64,000 nt of DNA, taken from Timema cristinae (taxonomy: Eukaryota > Arthropoda > Insecta > Phasmatodea > Timematidae). Positions 57,004-64,000 of this stretch are shown piece by piece. The stretch covers positions 54,425,846 through 54,489,845 of the forward strand of contig JBCFYV010009882.1 in assembly GCA_039000515.1 (NCBI GenBank), read 5' to 3'. The position numbers and the translations under genes are program-made. The notes beneath the pieces were generated by a model. The model searched no databases and was not told where the DNA came from. It saw only the letters and a list, made by a program, of their open reading frames with translations. How positions within the stretch are numbered: the stretch's first letter is position 1; each line of letters begins with the position of its first letter.

Positions 57004-57512
57004 TATAAAATATATACTTAACTACAGAAACACTATAAAAATATATACACTGAATTGCATTAATAGTAACTTATTAAAGAGAAACACACCGCATTAGATG
57101 CTCACAGAACGAACTCTGACTACCAACTGGCCAGGAGTGCTGAATAAGACAGTAAGCAAGCAAACGTCTGATTCGTCATGTCCAAATTATGTCACATGTC
57201 ACACAACTCATTAGCATGGCCTTGAACAGCATAAGGTTTAAAATAAGAGAATTTTTAAGGTTCTTTAACAAAGCAGGAGTCTGTTATGCCAACTCTACTG
57301 CGATTGCTAGCTACTTTGCCCACTTCACTGGAGAGATAGTTTACTTATACACTGTATAATATTAAAGAGGGCGTAACTTTAAAACTATGGGTGATAGAAC
57401 AAATCAGATACCAGTTTTGAAATTAGCGGGAAAAAATACGTATAGATCACCTTTTAGTTGCCTTGGGACAAAATATTTGTTGACCAGTGTAATTAATATA
57501 TTGTTTCTTTAG

Positions 57513-57681
57513 GAGCAGCAGAATTAGAAGAGGATCCAACTGAGCCTCAATGCTACTTGCGCGAAGTCAACAAGTATTACAAAAAAGGTTCATACCCTCA
57601 TCCAACTGAATGTGCCATCTTCACATGTGACGTCATTGTTGGCTCAGATGGCAAGAAGAAAGCTGAATATATTGCATTCAC
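57513..57681 (+). CDS. SVWC-type gene, exon encoding N-terminal half-domain
   Basis: Acceptor 'attgtttctttag' and donor 'ttcac/gtaagt' bound 169 nt, open only in the frame that continues from 53653: AAELEEDPTEPQCYLREVNK, YYKKGSYPHPTECAIFTCDV, IVGSDGKKKAEYIAF. An acidic lead is followed by three cysteines with a 'G.....P..C..F.C' pattern, the first half of an SVWC-type domain. It ends in phase 2, exactly what the half-domain exon at 49645 requires upstream of it. So domains in this gene are built from paired exons, and the matching second-half exon should lie to the right, beyond the Polinton relic. Likely a secreted arthropod protein; no signal peptide exon was found. Confidence 0.75.
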
Positions 57682-57689
57682 GTAAGTAC

Positions 57690-58199
57690 ACAATTCACAT
57701 TTTTAAAAACAATTCTAACAGGCAACGTGCATTTAAAAAAGGAATTGAAAGACCTAACTTGATTAAATTATAATGACTATTTTACTATCCATTTTCCTTC
57801 CAGTCAGGACAATTGAAAGAATAACATTAATCCTACACTTAATGGTGGATGATAATGTTCTTCCATTAGAATAAAAAAATTCTTCCTATTACTGTAACTG
57901 ATTACTTATCCTTATAACAATAAACTTTGATTCTCCACATTATGGTTATAAATCACTATTTAGCATTGAGATAACATTAATAGTAAGTAACATGCCCTAA
58001 TTAATACAATTAAACGTTCATTATGAAATTAACTAATAAAGAGGGTGTAAACTTTTGTGTTTTTTTAAATAACTTTGATAGTACATAGATTATATTTTAT
58101 CTTCAAAGTCTCCCAATAGTCTTCAAATGGACCGAATGATTACGAAGTGACTGAAATGTATCCACTCATAATGATTCACATTCCGACAATTTCTCTAAT
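57690..58199. other. Intron sequence, no feature
   Basis: AT-rich sequence downstream of the last exon seen; no second-half SVWC exon and no repeat. Confidence 0.45.
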
Positions 58200-58384
58200 A
58201 GCCTACACTAATAAAAAGTGGAAAGACACAATTGCACAAACTCTCTCATATAGTGTATTATAGCTTGGAATAAAATTTTCTAAATAAGCTATCAGTTTAC
58301 TATCCTTAGATGTCCTCGTAAAAACAAACATATCAACTAGTTAAACACAATAACAAAAATCTATAACTACCTAGTGGAACCCCT
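58200..58384. repeat. AT-rich repeat bordering family X end
   Basis: Partner of 38430-38560 ('acacaattgcacaaactctc', 'gtgtattatagctt'). Ends with 'tctataactacctag', the inverse of the start of the satellite unit at 54716. Confidence 0.55.
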
Positions 58385-59250
58385 CATCACAATTTGACAT
58401 TTGACTGCAACGGGGAGAGAGTGTGTATTTTGATTTAATACGTAATGTTGTGTCGCTCTCTGAATGGCTGTTGGCTTTCCTCTCCCCCGTAATCTACCCC
58501 CTGACCTCCTCACCCTGACCATCTATCAATGGTTTTTGTTTTTTATGTGTGCTCATTGGTTTTTATGTTTGGGTAGGATTTGGACGGTCATTGGAGTTTA
58601 TTTTATTTATTGGTTTTTTATTTATTTATGTAGGAGTTTAATTTATTTATTGGCATGCAATCCACGGCGTTGGGCGTTCCTCCCGCGGCATCACTATTGA
58701 GGGCGCAGTACTAAACTCTCCTGACCACCGCTTAGCGTAGAGTGTGAGAAATGACTCCCAGTCACAAGACACTGAAATTATGTTGGTGTCAAAACCCTCC
58801 CCTCCACCCGGAAAAGGGTTTTTCTCAATGACGTTATCGCGTCCCAGGTGGCGGCGTGTCGGCATAGCTGAATAGGAAGGGAACACGAAGCACGTACCTC
58901 ACCTGACGACTGTTTAGCGTAGAGTGTGAGAAATGATTCCCAGACGTAAAACTCCTTTCACTTCCCTCCAAACTCTCCCTTCCATCAAGCAATGGGTTTT
59001 CTCGGTGGCATCATCGCAATGTCACAAACCCTCTACCACATCCTTCCCCATCTATGTGGTAATGGGTTTTTTCCCGGTGACACATATCTGGCACCAGTAT
59101 AGCGGCTCGACAAGACAAGTCAAGACATGAATAATTCTTGACATTGAAACAATGAACTAGTAGAAAGGTCATTGACCCTGTTCATGCTTGTTGCCAGTTT
59201 GCTGGATCGACATGTTGAGACTCGTATCTGGTTACCCTACGTAAAAGACA
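58385..59250 (+). repeat. Polinton left terminal repeat (family X, subfamily 2)
   Basis: GC-rich, non-coding. Shares with 41887-42425 'gctctctga.tgg.tgttggcttt', 'atgtgtgctcatt', 'ggcrtgcartccayggcgt' and 'agcgtagagtgtgagaaatg'; a ~180-bp part around that last motif is duplicated (58735 and 58918). Its right portion 59080-59240 is the inverse of 46020-46200. The outer end near 58385 (tggaacccctcatcacaatt) resembles the inverse of 54.70 kb. Confidence 0.75.
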
Positions 59251-59399
59251 GACAGGTTTTGCGTGAATAAAACACAATATTACAAAACATCTATTTATTA
59301 AACATTAAAGGTTTTACAGACATAGATAATATTTACTATACATTAACGGTTTTACAGACATACATAATTTATTATATTTTAAAGGTTTCACAGACATAC

Positions 59400-60170
59400 A
59401 TCATATTTATTATACACTTTTAGAGGAATGACGTATATATTCGTTTATAAGCTTTTCTATAGTGTCTTTAGATGTGTTGGTAAAATAGTTTTTAGTTCAC
59501 AATCCAGAATGTAATAGTCCAAACTGACGACTTGAAGTGAATAGTAGGTACCACTGATATGATCCAGCTTTATGATGTGCGCTTCAACCGTAGACTGTTC
59601 GATATCGATTACATTCGCTGATTCTGTTAGCGTGTTGCATACATCCTCGACGAGTGTGTTAATCAAATCGTTGCAATATCGTGCAATGTGTGTCAACCAA
59701 ATATCCCGGTGCTCGACGTGACGTCGATGAAGTTCACACCTCACAGAGACGAACAAGGCTAGGTGCTATTTAGGCGACCCGTTTGAGTCCAGCTTCTTGT
59801 TTATTGCTTATAACGACCATACGGTCAACGCACATGCGTCTTAGAGAGATTTCATGGATAGTCGGACCTATCTTCTGAGGAGGCTGCGTGTCGCTGAAAA
59901 CCTTTGATATGACCAAACTGTAGTAGCCAAGTTCTTGCCACTCTGTAGAGTAAATTACCGCACAATTCCATTAGAATTTTTCTATTTAGACATAGGGCGT
60001 AAAGTTGTTCTTGACTCTCATGCTGACGATGATTCGTTTGGCGTCAACTTTGTCCAGTGGGAACTAAGGTTGAAAATACTAGTGATGACGAGTGACTTCA
60101 CTGGCTTTGATTTGTGTGTGCAAACGTCTTGACCTTCAATGAGGTTTGATCGCTTTGACAACTGCCAGGA
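59400..60170 (-). pseudogene. Unassigned Polinton gene
   Basis: The clearest part is an open frame 59756-59457 (DIWLTHIARYCNDLINTLVE, CNTLTESANVIDIEQ, HISGTYYSLQVVSLDYYILD), which continues after a frame change as DTIEKLINEYIRHSSKS near 59.42 kb. Upstream, 60170-59770 has short frames in the same register separated by stops. No family recognised. Position between the protease and the terminal repeat suggests an element-specific accessory gene. Confidence 0.4.
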
Positions 60171-60299
60171 TTGTGGCGGCACTCTGTCAGAATGTCCATT
60201 TTATAAGCGTACGCAGATTGGATGCAGCCTCTTGAGGGGTGACAGGACCCTAGAGTATTGAAAAAGTGTTGTATTATCTCACCATTCTAGCATAGTTGA

Positions 60300-60830
60300 T
60301 TGTATGTTGGTGGGCTAGAATAGGGCTAGGAAAGTTTTCATCAGAATATTCTGGGCACGATAGAGAAGTTACATGCGACAGTAAGGGACGCAAATGTCTG
60401 AAGTTATGCTTTGGAGTTGTATCATTTTATGAGACATGCGGGAAATGTTTTTTCGTATAAATACCAGATGTGACTTTATACGGGGTGGAAAATGATAACT
60501 GTCAAAGTGATCTCCAACACCATTCTGGTCGATAAAGAATGCGACACAATGTTTCCCAGGCTTGGTGTGTGGATCTGTATTTATGACGAGAGCAAAAGGT
60601 CACGTTATTCTTGTGGGTAGTTGATCCACAAGGAAAACACCCGACCATAAAGAACGGAACCACGGGTTTGTTTTCAGCGCACGTTTTATGGTGTGTGTGT
60701 GTCCATCTTCAATGATCCACTCTCGAAATCCCCGAACGATGGAGGCTGAACAGAAATTCCATACATAATTATGTGACAAGTAGATGATGCGGCCCAATTT
60801 AAGTGTTTTTAAAGACGAACAACATCTGTC
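60300..60830 (-). pseudogene. Adenain-like cysteine protease (capsid maturation)
   Basis: Minus strand: ALKTNPWFRSLWSGVFLVDQ, then a TGA stop after LPTRIT, then LVINTDPHTKPGKHCVAFF (catalytic His region; the usual HW is HC here), DHFDSYHFPP, and, after a frame change near 60480, QLQSITSDICVPYCRM with the catalytic Cys. His, acidic and Cys segments occur in adenain order and spacing. In Polintons and adenoviruses this enzyme cleaves capsid precursor proteins. One in-frame stop, a frameshift and a stop after the Cys motif (60369-60371) make it non-functional. Confidence 0.78.
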
Positions 60831-60849
60831 GTATAGATATACGACAGAA

Positions 60850-61150
60850 GTAGGCGTGTTTTTGGCTAGAGAATTTGTCTTTTCTACCCCTTGATGTAGA
60901 CGGTTTCTGCACGCGTTGTGGCACGGGAGATGAGTGATTCGATCAGACTGTAATCAAAATAACCACTATCACAGGGAACACCGTGCAGTTTGTTGACGAT
61001 ATTGTCGGCTTGATTTTTAACAACAGCTGAAATTCCTTGAGAGCGATGGGGGTTTTAACACCCAATGTTGAAGTAATGTACCATATACAAATAAAACACT
61101 CAGTTCCTTGACTATACACCCTTTGCTCTCGTTGATGAAACTCTGGAAAA
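60850..61150 (-). pseudogene. Unassigned Polinton frame upstream of protease
   Basis: Open stretch ADNIVNKLHGVPCDSGYFDY, SLIESLISRATTRAETVYIKG, then a stop. The '..GVP.D.G...Y..LE..L.RA....VYIKG' shape recalls a small conserved protein found in Polinton-type and other virus-derived loci, which I cannot name. It is in the same strand and order as the neighbours. Confidence 0.4.
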
Positions 61151-61208
61151 CCACAATGAAGATCACGAGTTAAATTATGGGTGAAAGATGAGGTAAGTCG
61201 ATTATATT

Positions 61209-62565
61209 AACTCCCATAATCGGTCACGACGTTACTGTCTTTGTCGATGGCGATGATGTTGGCAAAATTAGCGTATACGATACAGTTGACGGTTTAGGTG
61301 AGAGCGCTGGTGAAGCTTACTTCAATGCTCAGAGAGCCATGCCTCCTCAAATTATAATGCAATTTCATGTTGGTGGACAAATTGTGTGTGAGATTGAAAT
61401 CCATTAGATGATATCCCTTAGGGATGGCTTCCCGTGTGATGTCGCTACCTTCGTTCATGAAATGGATACACGTTCCTGAAAACAGCGAATGGTAGGACAT
61501 GACGTAGATGCAATTTGAAAAATCAAGCTGTAACGATTTCGACGACACTTGTTCCCCGTTCACGTTCACCGAGAAATGGTTCATGCCGTAGGTTTGGTAG
61601 TTGAACGGGTTATTAGTGGAATCTCCGTTGATCGCAGCGTTTGATACAATTATCACGATGCATCATTGGGAGACTGTCCGGTTATTACTTTGTCCAGTGA
61701 TATCCCTTGCATACCCGTAGGAAAAGTGAGTGGTTTTACTTCCACGCGGGTGACGGGATACATTGCTGGACTAACTTAAAATGCCTTGGCATGTGCCAAC
61801 ATTATATAAAGTGCTAATTTGACACATCGCAATAGAAGACAGGCTACAACGATGTGAACATTAAAGTGTGAAAATTCAGGAACGGCTATAACACTAAGCC
61901 CGTGTCTGGAATGGACCAACTTGACTCTGAGTTCGCAGCCACTCAAAAGGTGTTTCCCTTGGTTAAACACATCACCGTGTAGATACTTCAAAATATCTAC
62001 CGTTTTACTATTTGCGGTGGGACCATGATGAGACTCAAACCCCTTGTTGCATGCTTTAACAAACTCAAAGGTTCCGGGCCTGTCTGCAACCCACAGACCG
62101 CAAGTCCAAAGGTGCTCTTTTGACATCACTGTTGTAATTGAGCAAAGTCTTAATATATAATCTATATCATGCGTATTTATGGGTGGTGATACTAGTTTTT
62201 TGATTCAAAAAACATCTACCTGTGTTAATATCGAACCAGTTGTTGACTGGAGCAATTTGATCCACCTCGGTGAAAGCGCCACCGTCGGGTTTAATGATGG
62301 CCGCCTTTATATAGAGAATTGTCTATAAAAGATCGATTTTGTGCCCCGTTTGACAGGTAGCGGTAAATTCTTTGGGTTAATCATTGGTGAGGGAACAGAC
62401 AGGTTTGTACTGGAGCCATTGAATACATTCAAGACTGGTTTGCGTAGGTGGGACGGAAAAAGACATCGATATAACTGCTGGCACACTCGAAAGACTGGGG
62501 GTGTAGAAACGACATTTCAACTTAAAACATCTATAGCTGCTTTCTTGACATTTTACATCGGGCAA
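61209..62565 (-). pseudogene. Polinton major capsid protein (double jelly-roll)
   Basis: Landmarks in order: SVPPTQTSLECIQWLQYKPV near the start (about 62460); IIKPDGGAF and QIAPVNNWF (about 62250); HGDVFNQGKHLLSGCELRVK and LYIMLAHAKA (62129-61776); AINGDSTNNPFNYQTYGMNH, CIYVMSYHSLFSGT, EAIPKGYHLMDFNL (61656-61294); and after a TAA, VNCIVYANFANIIAIDKDSN ending near 61209. Length of about 450 codons fits the family. At least four stops or frameshifts break it. The order of these blocks is that of the Polinton hexon-like protein. Confidence 0.82.
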
Positions 62566-62602
62566 TGACAGAAAAATGATGTCATTGCGTCTTTCGACGG
62601 CC

Positions 62603-62794
62603 TTAATAGTCTGAGCTGGTTATCAGCGTGTCTATCTTCTGCTCCGCCTTAAATTTAAGGTTTGTTTCAGCCTCACCGAGATGCTGGCTTAGGGCCTTTT
62701 TGAAAGGACGACGCTGAATGGTGACGTCGGAGAGCACGCGTATACCCATTTGAAGCGCCTGTATTCCAATGTCTTTAGCAACGGTTCTCAGCAA
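62603..62794 (-). pseudogene. Small basic minor virion protein of Polinton
   Basis: A short frame rich in Lys/Arg with VAKDIGIQALQMGIRVLSDV and RRPFKKALSQHLGEAETNLK. The 'G..AL..G.R.LSDV..R..FK.AL' pattern is like the small protein encoded between the two capsid genes in Polintons (comparable in position to an adenovirus minor core/capsid protein). Whether the frame is complete is unclear: no upstream ribosome context can be judged in a eukaryote. Confidence 0.55.
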
Positions 62795-62924
62795 CGTTAC
62801 GGCGTTCTTGAAAAGGTCACCAAGAAACTTCCTATTCCATGTCCGCGTTAATAGGGAACACCGTGGTATATCGAAGATAGTCCTGTTTCAGCCTGGTTGA
62901 CGTAGTATCTTTGATAAGGACAGT

Positions 62925-63697
62925 TCATGTCGAGCAACGCCAAAAATAAAGTTTCACGCACTCTTTTTCAAACTCGAACTGTACAGGTTCACCTGTGCCT
63001 GTTCTTATATTGATTTCCAGGCTTTCAAATTCCATTCTAGGTACGGGCACGTAGTTCGATGGAGTATAGCTAACTGTGTTATTTATGCCGTAAAGATAGT
63101 ATATGGTGTTGATACAGACGATAAGTAAAAACGGTGCTACCATGTCACCCGCGGGTTGAGGATCAACGATATCCGTGTAGATGTAAATTTTAGAGGACAA
63201 GCCTAGTAGAATGTTGTTGGTATACGGTGACTTTTGGACTTTTATCAGATTAGTCTGAAGATCGAAACTTAGCTGTAGATTTAGTTGACTAGATTGAGTC
63301 AGCAGCAGTATATTTGGGGAAAAAGAAACAATGTCCACTTTTTGTTAGTGTTTGTGTTAATTAATACAAATCAGAAATACCCTTTAAACTCCTCTACATC
63401 GTATAGGGCTTTGACCAATTCATCGTTAGTGCTGTAGTTTACAGGAGGGACGTGATCCTTGAATATTTTTTCCACGCTGTTAGCGTCGACGCAGTTGGAT
63501 CATACAGTATTTAAGCCCTCGGGTATGGTGGTGAAAGAACATGGATATTGGAGTTCGGCGAGGGACTTCCCACTCTCCGTCGACTGTAATACGGGAGGGT
63601 AGTTGCGTGGTGGAATTCGCGAGGGTATTTTTCGGGAACTATCCAACTATCCAATAAAGCTGTTAGTTGGCAAAGTGATGTAAAACTGGTCTTTCAT
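62925..63697 (-). pseudogene. Polinton minor capsid (penton-like) protein
   Basis: Starts at ATG 63697-63695 (MKDQFYITLPTNSF); GKSLAELQYPCSFTTIPEG and FKDHVPPVNYSTNDELVKAL follow, with two in-frame stops. After a frameshift near 63350 the frame 63338-62925 continues: DIVSFSPNILLLTQ, GLSSKIYIYTDIVDPQPAGD, MVAPFLLIVC, PVPRMEFESLEINIRTGTGE, PVQFEFEKECVKLYFWR, stop. The DIV.PQ..GD..APFL and ..F.SLEI.IR..TG..V.FEF..V.L.F blocks are characteristic of the single jelly-roll minor capsid protein. The length of about 257 codons is near the family norm. Confidence 0.8.
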
Positions 63698-63714
63698 GGT
63701 AGGGCGCTGACGTA

Positions 63715-64000
63715 TCTGGCAGGAATTCATGAATTAACCTTAGTGTGGTAACCTTTCCACTGCACGTACACTATCTTTCTGGAACCTTTATCCTTGACAC
63801 GTAGTATTTTATCCACTTTAAATGTTTCGGTAAGACGTACGCGATGCAATTTGTGTTCGTTAAAAGTTACCGCCACTTCCTCTATGTCAAGATCATTAAG
63901 GCTGTAGACGACTGGTTGTCGCAACTCGTCACTACTGACTTTTAAAATGTCTTTTCTCTAATTGCTTTCGTAGCCATTTTCAAAGAGTATTTTGGATTTG
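63715..64000 (-). pseudogene. Polinton integrase C-terminus with chromodomain
   Basis: The window's last bases on the minus strand read SKILFENGYESN, a stop, RKDILKV, ELRQPVVYSLNDLDIEEVAV, TFNEHKLHRV, then a chromodomain FKVDKILRVKDKGSRKIVYV, QWKGYHTKVNS, a TGA stop and IPA. The 'VDKIL......YVQWKGY..K.NS' block is the classic chromodomain core; such domains end the integrases of Polintons and help target chromatin. The DDE catalytic core lies outside the window. Confidence 0.82.

Larger units (their letters stand above)
58385..64000 (-). mobile_element. Degenerate Polinton/Maverick element (runs off the window)
   Basis: Left end is a family X terminal repeat (58385-59250). Then, all on the minus strand and read leftward from 64000: integrase C-terminus with chromodomain, minor capsid protein, small basic protein, major capsid protein, an unassigned frame, adenain-like cysteine protease, and a further unassigned frame. 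This gene set is that of Polintons (and the related adintovirus group). Every gene is broken. PolB and the packaging ATPase are not in the window. Orientation places the missing part to the right. Confidence 0.85.

Overview
This window looks like nuclear DNA from an invertebrate animal, most likely an arthropod. It is strongly A+T rich, has spliced exons with consensus GT/AG sites, and is dominated by decayed metazoan mobile elements. The best host gene encodes a cysteine pattern typical of single-domain von Willebrand factor C (SVWC, Vago-like) proteins, which are common in arthropods. No species can be named from sequence alone. There are no bacterial operons, rRNA genes, intact tRNA genes or CRISPR arrays.

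Host genes. Three plus-strand exons (49645-49745, 53600-53653, 57513-57681) join in compatible splice phases. They encode the C-terminal half of one SVWC-type domain, a short linker, and the N-terminal half of a second such domain, so this is part of a multi-domain gene whose other exons were not found. A second candidate is a pair of minus-strand exons (39942-39894 and 39774-39704) around a clean 119-bp intron; its product is not recognised.

Mobile DNA, left to right. 0-1.3 kb: GC-richer direct repeat and an LTR-like promoter. 1.4-2.0 kb: relic of an unnamed transposon-associated protein. 4.0-8.7 kb: decayed LTR-retroelement on the minus strand (gag-like ORF, primer-site-like sequence, repeated LTR-like ends). 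10.7-12.2 kb: two overlapping pairs of inverted repeats. 13.25-14.74 kb: a 511-bp unit in three near-identical tandem copies, each with inverted-repeat arms. 20.85-22.75 kb: hAT transposase C-terminus and Ty3/gypsy pol relic. 28.957-33.156 kb: complete-length but dead Ty1/copia element with both LTRs, primer site and a near-match target duplication. 34.1 kb: non-LTR retrotransposon RT scrap. 51.7-52.3 kb: piggyBac N-terminal relic. 55.3-57.0 kb: relic of an abundant, unnamed transposon-type gene.

Most interesting architecture. A tRNA-derived SINE is split: its 5' head ends at 41886 and the rest resumes at 49163, with GGTGTC repeated on both sides. Between them is a 7.28-kb element with long degenerate inverted termini beginning AGTAGTG. 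Six-bp duplications and AG-starting long inverted ends are Polinton/Maverick hallmarks. The same GC-rich terminal sequence borders a second, clearly Polinton-type gene cluster (58.4-64 kb, minus strand: integrase chromodomain end, minor capsid, small core-like protein, double-jelly-roll major capsid, adenain-like protease), all broken by stops and frameshifts. Thus the introns of the SVWC-type gene have become a graveyard for Polinton-family DNA, SINEs and a ~145-bp AT-rich satellite.

The remaining long stretches (for example 14.7-20.8, 22.8-28.9 and 34.3-37 kb) are AT-rich with no coding signal that could be supported.
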